A stretch of DNA of 64,000 bases, from contig JAENYO010000001.1 of NCBI GenBank assembly GCA_016841745.1, positions 56,799 through 120,798 on the forward strand, read 5' to 3'. The DNA is from Acetomicrobium hydrogeniformans (GTDB taxonomy: Bacteria; Synergistota; Synergistia; Synergistales; JAFGMB01). Under the pieces are notes generated by a model. The model was not told where the DNA came from, ran no database searches, and worked only from the letters and a program-made list of their open reading frames with translations. Shown piece by piece: positions 19,710 to 30,529 of the stretch (its first letter is position 1; each line of letters opens with the position of its first letter). The position numbers were made by a program, and so were the translations under genes.

Positions 19710-19712
19710 TCA

Positions 19713-20135
19713 TCAGTCTTTTGCATTGGCTCGTCTGGAGAAGAGATTCATAAGTTTGAAAAGGGCATTGTTTTGTTCGATAAATGCAAAGTCAAATTGG
19801 TTATTCTTATTGGCATTGGGACTTGATGCAACAGTAACTGTAGCAATATTGGATGTTCCCTGCATGCCCAGGTTGACAGACGCAAAAGTGTGAATACGCG
19901 AAGGCGATTTCAAGGTTGCCATATGTTGCTCATACCGTGAAATATTCTTTTCGTAATACGTAATTTTATCATTGATCTGTGCAAGTTGACATTCCAGTCG
20001 AAAACTGTAAAAACGCAATGCTCCCAACCCCAGAATCAACATCCCGGCTATAATACCAAAAAATAAAAGGGTTGAGCAAATCGAAGTGCCACGTTTTACA
20101 TTATTACAGGTAACTGTAGTATTCTGGGCATACAT
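19713..20135 (-). CDS. ftsL: FtsL-like division protein (small bitopic membrane protein)
   Basis: 140 residues. Short cytoplasmic N-terminus, membrane helix at about residues 22-44 (STLLFFGIIAGMLILGLGALRFYSF), then a heptad-like periplasmic stretch (LECQLAQINDKITYYEKNISRYEQHM) that could form a coiled coil, and a C-terminal tail with LGMQG. FtsL proteins have little sequence conservation; the call rests on topology and on the rsmH-ftsL-ftsI order. I moved the start to the ATG at 20135, preceded by AGGAGG; the track start is a GTG inside that site. Confidence 0.75.
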   Translation of the reverse strand: MYAQNTTVTCNNVKRGTSICSTLLFFGIIAGMLILGLGALRFYSFRLECQLAQINDKITYYEKNISRYEQHMATLKSPSRIHTFASVNLGMQGTSNIATVTVASSPNANKNNQFDFAFIEQNNALFKLMNLFSRRANAKD

Positions 20136-20150
20136 TACATCCACCTCCTG

Positions 20151-21089
20151 TCAATCATAAAATATCCAAGAGTTCTCCTGTTGACTAATATCCTTTTTTT
20201 GGAAAACCCTCAGTTTTGCACTTCGAGCCTTGTAATTGGAAGATATTTCATCATCATCAGGAAGTACTGGTTTTTTTGTAAGGATACTTCCCCATCCATC
20301 GCTCTTCCATTCTTTGAATTTATGCTTGACTATCCTGTCTTCAAGAGAGTGATAACTGATCGCAATGATCATTCCTCCTGGTCCGCAACAGTTCAAAGAT
20401 CCATCCAGTCCTTGATCTATCGCGGATATTTCCTGATTAATATATATTCTTAATGCCTGAAAGACTTTCCTCGCTGGATGGCCTCCCATCTTTCTCTGAA
20501 GGGGGGCAGGAAGAATCGACCTTATTACTGCAACAAGTTCCGTTGTAGTGTCTATCCTCCCCTTAGTCTGTCGATATTTAACGATCCCTGACGCTATTCT
20601 TGATGCATTTCTATCTTCACCATATTCTCTGAAAATCTTTGTCAATTCTCTCGAATCGTATGTATTGATAACATCCCACGCAGTTAGTCCTTCATTCGAA
20701 GAACTATTATCCATCCTCATATCAAGAGGTCCTTCATTCTGAAAAGAGAAACCACGTTCAGCTACTGTCAACTGAAGGTTAGAAACTCCCAAATCAAATA
20801 CAACAGCACTTATCCTATCTTTAACAGTTTGTGTCAGAGTGGGAAGATCCCTGAAATTCCCATGAACAGGAATAAATCTTTCTTTAAAAGCTGATAACCT
20901 TTCTTTTGCTTTATCGATGGCATGAAGATCCTGATCTATTCCCATTACTCTGGAAGTCTCAAAATGATTGAGGATCTTTTCTGAATATCCTCCTAAACCC
21001 AGAGTTGAATCCACCACCGTATCTACACTGGATAGAAGTTCAAGATAATAAATTACCTTCTCTATCAATACTGGCAAATGTTCTATCAA
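20151..21089 (-). CDS. rsmH: 16S rRNA (cytosine-1402-N4)-methyltransferase RsmH
   Basis: 312 residues, family-typical. N-terminal EHLPVL, SAM-binding VDSTLGLGGYSEKIL and MGIDQDLHAIDKAKERL, then AVVFDLGVSNLQLTVAERGFSF, HPARKVFQALRIYINQE and IAISYHSLEDRIVKHKFKEW, all diagnostic for MraW/RsmH. TTG start overlapping the mraZ stop (TTTTGA), GGAAGG upstream. Confidence 0.97.
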   Translation of the reverse strand: MIEHLPVLIEKVIYYLELLSSVDTVVDSTLGLGGYSEKILNHFETSRVMGIDQDLHAIDKAKERLSAFKERFIPVHGNFRDLPTLTQTVKDRISAVVFDLGVSNLQLTVAERGFSFQNEGPLDMRMDNSSSNEGLTAWDVINTYDSRELTKIFREYGEDRNASRIASGIVKYRQTKGRIDTTTELVAVIRSILPAPLQRKMGGHPARKVFQALRIYINQEISAIDQGLDGSLNCCGPGGMIIAISYHSLEDRIVKHKFKEWKSDGWGSILTKKPVLPDDDEISSNYKARSAKLRVFQKKDISQQENSWIFYD

Positions 21090-21511
21090 AATCCTTCCAC
21101 TTCCTCTGCTATCTCTGGAAGGACATCCATGACCCTGTTCCTGTATTCAAGCCACAGATTTCTGTCCCATAACTCCAGATGATCACTTACGCCTAATAAT
21201 GAAATATCAGCCTCTAGATGTGCATGTTCCCTTAGAATCGCAGGTACAAGAATTCTTCCAGCTGAATCCACCTGAAGTTCACTGGCATTGGAAAGAATAA
21301 GCCTCATAAGATCTCTGGACTTTCCCTTCGAAAATGGCAACTGCTGGAGTTTTTCAAGCATCTTTTCCCATTTTTCGGTTGCATACAAAGAAATACATCT
21401 ATCTATACCGATGGTACAGACCACTACTGCTCCCAACTCCTGTCTGAAGCGGACAGGAAGTACAAGTCTCCCTTTGGAATCCAGTCTATGGTCGTAAGTA
21501 CCAACCAGCAT
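21086..21511 (-). CDS. mraZ: Transcriptional regulator MraZ
   Basis: 141 residues with two tandem MraZ/AbrB-like domains, each with its DXXXR motif (DSKGRLVLPVRFR near residue 11 and DSAGRILVPAILRE near residue 82). MraZ binds TGGGA-type direct repeats upstream of its own gene and controls the dcw cluster; such repeats are visible here at 21519-21553. First gene of the 15-gene cluster. Confidence 0.96.
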   Translation of the reverse strand: MLVGTYDHRLDSKGRLVLPVRFRQELGAVVVCTIGIDRCISLYATEKWEKMLEKLQQLPFSKGKSRDLMRLILSNASELQVDSAGRILVPAILREHAHLEADISLLGVSDHLELWDRNLWLEYRNRVMDVLPEIAEEVEGF

Positions 21512-21518
21512 AATTCTC

Positions 21519-21553
21519 CCCCACTATATTACATTTTTTCCCACTTTCTCCCA
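21519..21553 (-). promoter_or_regulatory. Candidate MraZ box (TGGGA repeats) upstream of mraZ
   Basis: Read on the minus strand: TGGGAGAAAG, TGGGAAAAAA, TGTAATATAG, TGGGG. The TGGG cores occur at 10-base phase (one phase degenerate), matching the TGGGN5-6 direct repeats bound by MraZ in other bacteria. The copy nearest the gene merges with the GGGGGAG ribosome-binding site, so binding could also affect translation. Confidence 0.6.
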
Positions 21554-21576
21554 CCCTAGCACCCTTATAGAAAAAT

Positions 21577-21631
21577 GAATGAGCCTTTAGGACTATCTTT
21601 TAGAAAAAAAGATAGTCCTAAAGGCTCATTT
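21577..21631 (-). terminator. Perfect 24-bp hairpin terminator after rnpB
   Basis: AATGAGCCTTTAGGACTATCTTT and its exact reverse complement are separated by a short A/T loop. It lies 85 bases past the RNase P RNA 3' end and before mraZ; T-rich sequence flanks both sides, so it could terminate in either direction and insulates mraZ from rnpB. Confidence 0.75.
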
Positions 21632-21715
21632 TTGATTTATTATTTTAATACGCCATAAAATTAAAGACTATATATAAGACTTTGATAAATATGCATACCT
21701 AATGTAAATAAAATA

Positions 21716-22060
21716 AAGGAGCATTTAATAAGCCGGGTTCTGTACTTTGTGACCATTTATCTAGGGATATCCTCGCGAATATCCTCGAGCGGCCGTACCC
21801 GGGAGTCAGCGGGCCACCTCTCCCTCCCCTATTCGGCCTTGCTCCGGACGGGGTTTACCTGGCACACCAGTCACCTGGTGTCCGGTGGGCTCTTACCCCA
21901 CCTTTTCACCCTTACCCCTCCTTCTACAAGGAGAGGCGGTATATTTCTGTGGCACTTTCCTTTGGTTCACACCAACTGGGTGTTACCCAGCGTCCTGCCC
22001 TGTGGAGCCCGGACTTTCCTCCCCCTTTTGAACAGGCGGCGGTCACTTTAAATGCTCCTT
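21716..22060 (-). ncRNA. rnpB: RNase P RNA (bacterial type A)
   Basis: Catalytic RNA that trims tRNA 5' leaders. On the minus strand it opens with AAGGAGCATTTAAAGTGACC and closes with AAATGCTCCTT, giving the P1 helix. The universally conserved segments are present: GAGGAAAGTCCGGGCTCC (CRI), then the GGTAA/AAAGTGCCACAGAAA region (CRII-III), the GGTAAACCCC segment and the 3' ACAAAGTACAGAACCCGGCTTA (CRV). Length about 345 nt. ORFs called across it are artefacts. Confidence 0.96.
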
Positions 22061-22106
22061 CAATAATTGTACCATTTTGTCTGTTTTGATATTATTGTAA
22101 AAAGTG

Positions 22107-22143
22107 AAACCGACCAGAGAGGAAATCCTCCTCTGGTCGGTTA
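22107..22143 (-). terminator. Terminator of the V/A-ATPase operon
   Basis: AACCGACCAGAG pairs with CTCTGGTCGGTT, with further internal AGG/CCT pairing; minus-strand sequence continues TTTCACTTTTTA. It sits about 20 bases past the subunit D stop and before the rnpB 5' end. Confidence 0.75.
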
Positions 22144-22164
22144 AAACAACATGATGAAAAAGAA

Positions 22165-22788
22165 TTAATGTGATCTTACGATTTCTTTGATTTTCATTAA
22201 TCTGCTAAGGGTTGACCTTTCCTGTTCATCAAGCTTCATAGTAATGTATTTGATGGTTTCGATAAAATTGGGTATCATTACATGTTCCAGAGCATTAACC
22301 CTTCTACGGGTCTTTTCTATCTCTGTAGCCATGAGCTTAATAGCCTTTTCCTTTGCAGCTAATGTGATTAACTTCGGCATAAGCTTGGTAAAGCTTTCAA
22401 GGGCAACGTCCAGACTGCCCAAAGAACTCGCAAGACCATAATTTAGGGCACTACCCTCTTGTTCAAACTGATACTCCGGAACAATTACACTCATAACATT
22501 TTTGCTGCTTACGTGAAGATTGCATGTTGTTCCAGGTATCATCAGAGCCTGTTCAAGCATGGCAGGAAGTGTCTGAGCTCTTGCAAGAAGAAAACTTTTG
22601 TAACAATTCATAAGCTCCTTTTCAAGGTCTTCCCTAAGAGTCCTAGCCTCACGGGCACGCTCAAGAAAAGCCTTTATCAATGCATCCTGTTTATCCTTGA
22701 GCAGTTTATGTCCCCTTTTGGCTGTTACAAGACGTTTTTTTAGCCTTGATAGCTCCATTCTGTTGGGGTTGACATTTAGTTTTGCCAT
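22165..22788 (-). CDS. atpD: V/A-type ATP synthase subunit D (central stalk)
   Basis: 207 residues, mostly long helices. N-terminal NPNRMELSRLKKRLVTAKRGHKLLKDKQDALI is the family hallmark, and NALEHVMIPNFIETIKYI near the C-terminus forms the second arm of the coiled-coil rotor shaft. Turns inside the A3B3 head and couples to the membrane ring. Last gene of the operon, 12 bases after subunit B and followed by a terminator. Confidence 0.96.
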   Translation of the reverse strand: MAKLNVNPNRMELSRLKKRLVTAKRGHKLLKDKQDALIKAFLERAREARTLREDLEKELMNCYKSFLLARAQTLPAMLEQALMIPGTTCNLHVSSKNVMSVIVPEYQFEQEGSALNYGLASSLGSLDVALESFTKLMPKLITLAAKEKAIKLMATEIEKTRRRVNALEHVMIPNFIETIKYITMKLDEQERSTLSRLMKIKEIVRSH

Positions 22789-22799
22789 CTCATTCGCCC

Positions 22800-24218
22800 C
22801 TATTCAGAAACCGCTGCTTCTTCGGTTGTCTCCTCTTTTGTCAGCCTAGGCATAAGATACTTCTCGAGATAAGCATCCCTTATTCTCTTGAGTTCCTTAA
22901 CAGGTATCGTGGTGAGAAGATTCCATCCGAGTTCGAGGGTCTCTTGAATCGTGCGGTTTTCATATTCACCCTGACGTACATAGGAGTCCTCAAATTCATC
23001 TGTAAATTTAGCAAAAGCCTTATCCTCTTCTGTTAGAGCACCTTCACCCAGTATAACAGCAAGTTCCTTGGCTTCTTTGCCTCGTGCATAAGCGGCAAAA
23101 AGCTGGTTCATAAGGTCTGCATGGTCTTCCCTGGTCTTCTCCTTGCCTATACCCTTATCCTTTAACCTGGAAAGGGATGGCATTACATCGACAGGCGGAT
23201 AGATACCTTTTCTGTGCAGTGCCCTGTTAAGAATTATCTGCCCTTCGGTGATGTATCCGGTAAGGTCGGGGATAGGATGTGTCTTGTCATCTTCAGGCAT
23301 TGTAAGGATTGGTATCTGGGTAATAGAACCCTTCCTGCCTTTGAGCCTCCCGGCTCTTTCGTACATCGTAGCAAGGTCAGTGTAGAGATACCCAGGATAA
23401 CCACGACGGCCGGGAACTTCTTTACGTGCAGCTGATATTTCTCTAAGGGCTTCACAGTAATTTGTGAGGTCTGTCAGTATTACAACGACATGCATATCCT
23501 GCTCAAATGCCAGATATTCAGCAGCAGTCAGGGCTAATCGGGGAGTTGTAATACGTTCAATTGCGGGATCATCTGCAAGATTGACGAACATTACCGTACG
23601 CTGAATAGCACCGGTTTTCCTGAAATCTTCCATGAAGAAAAATGCTTCTTCAAAGGTGATACCCATAGCTGCGAAAACTACTGCAAAGTCTTCGTGCCCG
23701 CTGATAACAGAAGCCTGTCTTGCAATCTGGGCAGCCATTCTGTTATGAGGAAGTCCGCTACCTGAAAAGATGGGGAGCTTCTGACCACGAACCATCGGAT
23801 TCATTCCATCAATAGTTGATATTCCAGTCTGGACAAATTCAGAAGGAAAGTCTCTGGAATAAGGATTCATCGGAATACCGTTGATGTCGACTTTTTTTTC
23901 GGAGATCACAGGAGAACCGCCGTCCATAGGTGCACCTCTGCCATTGAAGACTCTTCCGAGCATGTCTCTGCTGACAGGCAGTTCCAGTACTTTTCCAAGG
24001 AACCTAATCTTGGTATTCTGTATGTCGATGCTGTCGGTTCCCTCAAACACCTGAACAAGAGCCTGGTCTGAAGATATTTCAAGGACCCTGCCTCTTCGAT
24101 TTTCTCCATTGGCAAGTTCTATTTCAACCAGCTCATCATAACGGACTGCCTTGGTCTTTTGAACTACCAGGAGCGGGCCCGAAAGATCAGATATTGTTCG
24201 ATACTCTTTAGGCAACAT
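22800..24218 (-). CDS. atpB: V/A-type ATP synthase subunit B (non-catalytic)
   Basis: 472 residues. Beta-barrel start ([17 protein letters not shown]), nucleotide-binding-fold region with [20 protein letters not shown] in place of a Walker A motif, as expected for the non-catalytic subunit, and the [35 protein letters not shown] signature. Alternates with subunit A in the hexameric head. Start overlaps the subunit A stop by 11 bases. Confidence 0.97.
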   Translation of the reverse strand: MLPKEYRTISDLSGPLLVVQKTKAVRYDELVEIELANGENRRGRVLEISSDQALVQVFEGTDSIDIQNTKIRFLGKVLELPVSRDMLGRVFNGRGAPMDGGSPVISEKKVDINGIPMNPYSRDFPSEFVQTGISTIDGMNPMVRGQKLPIFSGSGLPHNRMAAQIARQASVISGHEDFAVVFAAMGITFEEAFFFMEDFRKTGAIQRTVMFVNLADDPAIERITTPRLALTAAEYLAFEQDMHVVVILTDLTNYCEALREISAARKEVPGRRGYPGYLYTDLATMYERAGRLKGRKGSITQIPILTMPEDDKTHPIPDLTGYITEGQIILNRALHRKGIYPPVDVMPSLSRLKDKGIGKEKTREDHADLMNQLFAAYARGKEAKELAVILGEGALTEEDKAFAKFTDEFEDSYVRQGEYENRTIQETLELGWNLLTTIPVKELKRIRDAYLEKYLMPRLTKEETTEEAAVSE

Positions 24219-26001
24219 CTATATCGCCCCCTACTGGCATTGTACTGCCGATTTCAGATTTGATCTCGTCCTCAATAAGATCAATCTGGTCTATATCTTT
24301 CTCATCAGAATAACGCATCCTTGCGATCTTTTCCCTGACAGTAAGATTAAACACTTCGTTCATGGATGCTCCTCTATTAAGAGCGTCCATACCTAGCTCA
24401 TGGAACCTGATGATAATTCGAAGCATCTTGAACTGTTTTTCCATTGAGGCATATGTATCTATCTCATGAAAAGCATTCTGATGAAGGAAATCTTCTCTCA
24501 GAGACTTGGCTGTTTCCATTACCATTCGTTCATCCTTGGAAAGTGCGTCTATTCCGACAAGGCGAACTATCTCCTTGAGCTTATCTTCTTCCTCCAGAAG
24601 GGTCATAGCAGTTATTCTGAGATTACTCCATTCGTCATCGAATTTTTCATCCCAATATTCATCAAGTTTTTCTGTGTAAAGTGAATAACTGTTAAGCCAG
24701 TTTATGGCTGGGAAATGTCTCTGATAGGCAAGGTTGGCATCAAGTCCCCAGAAGACTTTGGTTACTCGGAGGGTGTTCTGGGTTACCGGCTCTGAAAGGT
24801 CTCCACCAGGAGGAGAAACAGCTCCGATGGCCGACACAGATCCCTCTCGCTGCTCAGACCCAAGACAGATAGAACGACCAGCCCTTTCGTAGAAAGAAGC
24901 AAGGCGGGTGCCAAGATATGCCGGATAGCCTTCTTCTCCAGGCATTTCTTCAAGACGTCCTGACATTTCGCGAAGGGCTTCAGCCCAACGGCTTGTCGAG
25001 TCTGCCATCAATGCAACAGAATATCCCATATCACGGTAATATTCAGCCATAGTTATGGCTGTATATATACTTGCTTCACGGGCAGCAACCGGCATATTCG
25101 AAGTGTTCGCTATAAGAACTGTTCTTTTCATAAGTGGCTGTCCCGATCTTGGATCCTCGAGTTCAGGGAATTCAATGAGAACGTCGGTCATTTCATTACC
25201 CCGTTCACCACAACCCACATAGACAACTATCTCAGCCTGAGCCCATTTTGCAAGCTGGTGCTGAATAACCGTCTTACCGGACCCAAAAGGGCCAGGAACA
25301 CAGGCAGTACCACCCATAGCTATTGGGAAAAAGGCATCAACAACTCGCTGTCCGGTTGTAAGAGGAGTTACAGGTGGCAACCGTCTGGCCACCGGTCGGG
25401 CTTTTCTGACTGGCCATTTCTGAAGCATCCTGATATCGTGTTTATTTTTTCCGTCATCGACGATGGCGATCGTTTCTTCAACAGTAAAGTCCCCAGATTT
25501 GATCTCCTTGACTGTTCCTTGTACTCCAAAGGGTACCATGATTAGATGTTGAACCAGAACCGTTTCCTGTACGGTACCAATGACATCACCCGGTACTACC
25601 TTGTCACCAGGTTTTACTTTGGATTCTAAGGTCCATTTCTTTTCTCTATCAATAGCAGGAACATTAATACCCCTTGAAATGAAAGGGCTCTTCGCTTCTT
25701 CTTCTATAAGGTTCAAGGGACGCTGAATACCATCATAGAAATGTTCTATCAAACCCGGACCAAGTTCTACACTCAGGGGAGCACCAGTACTTATGACTAC
25801 TTCTCCTGGCATAAGACCAGAAGTTTCTTCATAGGCCTGGATCGATGCTGCATCCTCTTTCAGTTCGATGATTTCACCGACCAGACCCAGTTCGCCTATG
25901 CGAACAACATCATACATACTGGCACCCAGCATTCCCTTTGCGACAACCAGCGGTCCGGATATTCTTTCAATATATCCTTTTATAACTTTTTCCGTGGCCA
26001 C
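24208..26001 (-). CDS. atpA: V/A-type ATP synthase subunit A (catalytic)
   Basis: 597 residues. Contains the Walker A loop [17 protein letters not shown] near residue 233, the bulge/non-homologous region typical of A-type subunits, and [35 protein letters not shown]. Hydrolyses or makes ATP in the cytoplasmic head. GTG start preceded by TGGAGGCGATAGATT. 26 bases after subunit F. Confidence 0.97.
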   Translation of the reverse strand: MATEKVIKGYIERISGPLVVAKGMLGASMYDVVRIGELGLVGEIIELKEDAASIQAYEETSGLMPGEVVISTGAPLSVELGPGLIEHFYDGIQRPLNLIEEEAKSPFISRGINVPAIDREKKWTLESKVKPGDKVVPGDVIGTVQETVLVQHLIMVPFGVQGTVKEIKSGDFTVEETIAIVDDGKNKHDIRMLQKWPVRKARPVARRLPPVTPLTTGQRVVDAFFPIAMGGTACVPGPFGSGKTVIQHQLAKWAQAEIVVYVGCGERGNEMTDVLIEFPELEDPRSGQPLMKRTVLIANTSNMPVAAREASIYTAITMAEYYRDMGYSVALMADSTSRWAEALREMSGRLEEMPGEEGYPAYLGTRLASFYERAGRSICLGSEQREGSVSAIGAVSPPGGDLSEPVTQNTLRVTKVFWGLDANLAYQRHFPAINWLNSYSLYTEKLDEYWDEKFDDEWSNLRITAMTLLEEEDKLKEIVRLVGIDALSKDERMVMETAKSLREDFLHQNAFHEIDTYASMEKQFKMLRIIIRFHELGMDALNRGASMNEVFNLTVREKIARMRYSDEKDIDQIDLIEDEIKSEIGSTMPVGGDIDVA

Positions 26002-26027
26002 AATCTATCGCCTCCAGCCTCAAATTT

Positions 26028-26369
26028 CTAGTTTACCGAAAAGATATCCATACCGACAGCACGTTCTACGCTGGTCTTGATGGATTCCAACCCCGTACCC
26101 ATAGAACCTTTGAGTCCAGGGATGGGGATAACGCTTACGGAATACTTCTCATTGATCTCATTAACATGAGTGGAAAATTCAATAAAAAGTTTTTCCTGAA
26201 TAAATATAACTGCGTAATTTTGTTTTGTAAGTTTAAGAAGAAGCTCTGGAAAACCTGATAAGCTTTCCTCATCCACAATGAAAGGTCTTACGCCTACTGC
26301 CTGAAATGGCAAAACAGTTTCATATTCTCCTATTGCTGCCATTGGCTGGTACGCTTCACTTTTAGCCAC
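26028..26369 (-). CDS. atpF: V/A-type ATP synthase subunit F
   Basis: 113 residues with the subunit F pattern: EYETVLPFQAVGVRPFIVDE, then YAVIFIQEKLFIEF and ISVIPIPGLKGSMGTGLESIKTSVERAVGMDIF. Attaches to subunit D in the rotor and is thought to regulate activity. Begins at a GTG that overlaps the subunit C stop by eight bases. Confidence 0.94.
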   Translation of the reverse strand: MAKSEAYQPMAAIGEYETVLPFQAVGVRPFIVDEESLSGFPELLLKLTKQNYAVIFIQEKLFIEFSTHVNEINEKYSVSVIPIPGLKGSMGTGLESIKTSVERAVGMDIFSVN

Positions 26370-27372
26370 GGCGCATCAACCCCCTTACCATGTCTCTGTC
26401 CGTATCATTGGCTATAGCCACAAGGATCATCCTCAGATTTTTAGATTCCATTTCCTTTGACCATATATAATAAAGGATATTTTCCGGAGAAAATGCACCA
26501 TATTTAGCCCTGCGAAGAATTCCGGTAGTGTATTCATCAAGGACTTTTTCCATTTCTACGATCAGAGAACTGAGATCTATACTTTCCTGCGCATGCAGAA
26601 GAACCCCTCCGATATCAGCAAAGGAAAGCACCCTTCCCCAGCCTTCAATTGGTTCTCCAAGCAAAGACACAAGCCTTTCAATAGAGACCCAACCACCATC
26701 ATGAAGAAATGATGCTACTACGGCAGGGTCTAGTTCCATCCTCTTGAGACGCAGGATGTTTCTCAGGTTTTCGGCATCAATCCTGCCTTTCAGCCACTTA
26801 TCGACCGCATCTACATTGATTTCTCGAGCGAGCTTTCTCATTTCCCCGAAAAGAAGTCTATCAAGAGATTTTTCAACCTCAAGGATGTCGTGGGACTGCT
26901 CCCACATGGTCAGGCTTCTTGGAAAAGCCGAGTGTAATCCAAAGGGCAACAAACGATAGTCTTCGCTTTCGATGGCCAGGATAAGATCATCAGTTGGGAT
27001 CTTGCCTAATGTAGTAAGGAGATCAAAACGCCTGTCTCCTCCATCTCGCTGAAGGATATGGCTTTTAAGCAAAACTTTAACGTTGTGGAAATCATAAGGA
27101 ATTCTGCAGATGTCAACCAGCCTGGTATCAGGAACAAACTTTGTTATCTCTGAATAAACAAACCCCAGTTCCAGTTCAATGGTCTTGTCAAATTCCGAGT
27201 TGGACTTAAGTTCAACAAGCCAGGAAGAATAGGGAGTTTCTCCAAGGATCTTCATAGCATTTTCAAGATCGTCACTTTCAACCAACCTCTGCAGCACGCT
27301 ATCATCTAGGATCCTGTTCTCCATCGCCCGCAGGCGTGCTACTGTATATCCATAACGCTCTGCCGGGACCAT
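26362..27372 (-). CDS. atpC: V/A-type ATP synthase subunit C
   Basis: 336 residues; the start at 27372 (ATG after GGGAGGTGGCAGC) is preferred to the track start, which lies inside the ribosome-binding site. All-helical protein linking the proteolipid ring to the DF shaft; YGYTVARLRAMENRIL at the N-terminus and NILRLKRM are family-typical. Adjoins subunit E. Confidence 0.94.
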   Translation of the reverse strand: MVPAERYGYTVARLRAMENRILDDSVLQRLVESDDLENAMKILGETPYSSWLVELKSNSEFDKTIELELGFVYSEITKFVPDTRLVDICRIPYDFHNVKVLLKSHILQRDGGDRRFDLLTTLGKIPTDDLILAIESEDYRLLPFGLHSAFPRSLTMWEQSHDILEVEKSLDRLLFGEMRKLAREINVDAVDKWLKGRIDAENLRNILRLKRMELDPAVVASFLHDGGWVSIERLVSLLGEPIEGWGRVLSFADIGGVLLHAQESIDLSSLIVEMEKVLDEYTTGILRRAKYGAFSPENILYYIWSKEMESKNLRMILVAIANDTDRDMVRGLMRRG

Positions 27373-27387
27373 GCTGCCACCTCCCAA

Positions 27388-27969
27388 CTACGCAGAGAAC
27401 AGCCGTTTAACAACGTCTGCCTCGAGATCTTCACGATTCCAGCTGACCAGCATATCGAAAGAACAATTCGTATCGATATCCTCGTTCTGAAGAATAAATC
27501 CCCCAGAGATTGAGACTTTTTCCTTTGAAATGGTCAAGCTGGTTTTATGTTCTTCGTTATATACATCCAACCAGGCTTTAGTAAAGTTTTTCTCTTTTCC
27601 TGAAAGAAACACGATTTCCTTACCAGTTTCAACAGATTCCTCCAGAAGAACCTTAATGAAACCAAGGTATTTATCCTTTGGAAGATTTGAAAGAACCTTG
27701 ACTGCCTCGTTAAAACCCATGGTTATAAGTTGCTGCTTGGCATCAAGCTCTAACTTTTTCACATCCAGTTTAGCGACGATCTGCCTCCTGTTAAGGATTT
27801 CGGGTTCTTCTTTTTTGAATCTGCCATGATAGGATTCTTCAAGCAATAAGATTTCTGCATCACTTTTGGTTCGTATTTCATCTATCTGCTCCTGAGCTTT
27901 CTGAATTATAAATTCAGATTCTTGTTTTGCGTCAGTTGCAATCTTGTTTTTGATATCCGCTAAAGACAT
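27388..27969 (-). CDS. atpE: V/A-type ATP synthase subunit E (peripheral stalk)
   Basis: 193 residues from the ATG at 27969 (AAGGGGTGAATCTA upstream). Long charged N-terminal helix (KNKIATDAKQESEFIIQKAQEQIDEIRTKSDAEILLLEE) that pairs with subunit G/H to make the peripheral stalk, and a compact C-terminal domain that binds the head. Sequence is divergent, but position between K and C is the standard one. Confidence 0.9.
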   Translation of the reverse strand: MSLADIKNKIATDAKQESEFIIQKAQEQIDEIRTKSDAEILLLEESYHGRFKKEEPEILNRRQIVAKLDVKKLELDAKQQLITMGFNEAVKVLSNLPKDKYLGFIKVLLEESVETGKEIVFLSGKEKNFTKAWLDVYNEEHKTSLTISKEKVSISGGFILQNEDIDTNCSFDMLVSWNREDLEADVVKRLFSA

Positions 27970-27988
27970 TAGATTCACCCCTTACAGG

Positions 27989-28519
<531 letters not shown>

Positions 28520-30529
28520 TTAAGAGTCTTTTGATGTTTCTGAAATATTGATGAAACTCGGGCTGTAATTCAGGGGCGCAAATAACTTTCCTCCACCCGT
28601 GTAAAACTTGCTGAAGAATTCGACATATTGAAGTCTTAAAGAGTGCACAAACGCACCTAATACATTTACAGCAACGCTGAACAGGTGTCCTCCTAAACAT
28701 AGGACGATCCCTATAACCCATCCGACATATGGGATTCCTCCTGCAAGGGTTGAAAGCATATTGATGATCATTGCAATAGCTGATGTGGCAAGACCTAGAG
28801 CAAGGAGCCTGCTGTAACTCAGCACATCTCCAAGATAGGCAGTAATGTTGTAGAGACTTAACACACCGGAAATTGCCTTCTGGACAATCCCTTCTTTTTC
28901 TCTGCCCTGTGTAGCAACCAGAATGATAGCACCCGCAGCAGAAAGAGCTTTACCCAAAAGGGAAAGACTGGAAGGAAGTTTTCCACTTACAGTACCTCCA
29001 ATAAGGAGAAGGCCAACCAGCAGGATAATCCATCCACCCTGATCTCCTATTGCTCCAATATAGTCCTTCCTTCTAAGGCAATCATAAAAAGCTACAAGCA
29101 GTCCAAATAAGATCTGAACAACTCCAAAAGCCAGAGAAATAGCAAGGAATGTCATGGGATCATTCATTGGATTCAGAACAATTGGTACATCCTTAATGAC
29201 TTTCAGGAAATTCAGGAAGGGAAAAGCATCGACCATGTCACCAAACCAGCTTCCAGTCAACGCCCCTACAATGATAGCAGCAACACTTGAAAGGACGAAC
29301 AAGGTAAAGAACTGCCTGGTTCCAGATGGCATCTTCTTGAATTTCTTAAGAAAGAACGCAAAGAAACCCAACATTATCAAACCATATCCTCCATCTCCAA
29401 GACACATACCGAAGAAGATGAAGAAGAATGGAGCCAGTAAAGGCGTAGGATCAATAGCACCATATTTAGGGGATCCATACAGTTTGGTCAGGGTTTCATA
29501 AGGCATAGCCCATTTAGGATTCTCCAGAATACAAGGAGGCTCATCCATTTCTGTTGGTTCAGAAAGAAGTATCTCAACAAGTTCTTCATATTGTGAAAGC
29601 TCATTTTTGATTACCTGAACTGAATCGGAAGGCACCCAGGCTCTAAGCATAACGATCTGATCTGTATATTCCCCGGAATCGAGAACTTCAATTCTTGATC
29701 TGAGAATGCTCCAGTAGTCACTTAAGGAACGAGTTAGAGATACATATTTCTGGGCAGCAGATCGTGCCCGGGAATGAAGAACCTTTTCTTCGTTTAAAAG
29801 CTTTACAGTCCGACTGTCGAGTTTTGATGTTTCTCTCTGAACCGTATCTAATAGATCCAGGGATACATCAACTTTGGAAAGATTATGTTTGGAACTTATG
29901 TCAAAAGCCAGATACTCAAGTTCCCTAAGATAGAACAGAGATACCCAGGCTTCTTTATCTTTTTCTCCATAACCACCAACATAGATCTCAGCGTTTTCTC
30001 CAAGTTCTGTTTCAATAGCAATTTTCCAGTTTTCAACTTGATCCAGTGGGATAGTGCCTAGAAATCCCTTGGTTGTATCAGTACCTCTAGAAAGAAGTTC
30101 CAGAGGATAGGGAAAACCACTAATGTTGGATAGCATGGTCTGAAGAGATTCAATCTGGGATAATTCAGATCGGATCTCCACCAGTCTGCGCTCAAGCTTC
30201 CGCATCTTTTCAGCCAGAGAACTGATATCTGTCCGTTCAGCAAGGGATGCAAGTTCCCTTAAAGTTGCTTCAGGTTTGTCTCCTAAAGCCCTTGCTATTG
30301 AACTTACATCATCAACATAATAAGGTTCAAGGAATCGAAGGAGAAATCTGGCTTCACTTAAATAACCATCAAGCTCCTGCATTTTCTCCATGGAGGGATT
30401 AACAGAACCCTCATCCTCTTCTCTGCCGATTATTTCACATGATCCCGTTCGCTGAAGAGAAGCAAGTACACCATCCACTATTGATTTGTGTACATACAGT
30501 TCCAGTTTATTAATCCTAGCCACGGCCAT
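28520..30529 (-). CDS. atpI: V/A-type ATP synthase subunit I (a-subunit)
   Basis: 669 residues. The first ~370 are a soluble helical domain that touches the peripheral stalks; the last ~300 hold about eight membrane helices (for example LLAPFFFIFFGMCLGDGGYGLIMLGFFAFFL) with YLGDVLSYSRLLALGLATSAIAM, whose Arg faces the proteolipid ring. Forms the ion half-channels. Overlaps the G/H subunit gene by 14 bases. Confidence 0.96.
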   Translation of the reverse strand: MAVARINKLELYVHKSIVDGVLASLQRTGSCEIIGREEDEGSVNPSMEKMQELDGYLSEARFLLRFLEPYYVDDVSSIARALGDKPEATLRELASLAERTDISSLAEKMRKLERRLVEIRSELSQIESLQTMLSNISGFPYPLELLSRGTDTTKGFLGTIPLDQVENWKIAIETELGENAEIYVGGYGEKDKEAWVSLFYLRELEYLAFDISSKHNLSKVDVSLDLLDTVQRETSKLDSRTVKLLNEEKVLHSRARSAAQKYVSLTRSLSDYWSILRSRIEVLDSGEYTDQIVMLRAWVPSDSVQVIKNELSQYEELVEILLSEPTEMDEPPCILENPKWAMPYETLTKLYGSPKYGAIDPTPLLAPFFFIFFGMCLGDGGYGLIMLGFFAFFLKKFKKMPSGTRQFFTLFVLSSVAAIIVGALTGSWFGDMVDAFPFLNFLKVIKDVPIVLNPMNDPMTFLAISLAFGVVQILFGLLVAFYDCLRRKDYIGAIGDQGGWIILLVGLLLIGGTVSGKLPSSLSLLGKALSAAGAIILVATQGREKEGIVQKAISGVLSLYNITAYLGDVLSYSRLLALGLATSAIAMIINMLSTLAGGIPYVGWVIGIVLCLGGHLFSVAVNVLGAFVHSLRLQYVEFFSKFYTGGGKLFAPLNYSPSFINISETSKDS

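Noticed and set aside
21749-22051. 100-codon ORF across rnpB
   Set aside because: The sequence is RNase P RNA; the ORF is incidental.
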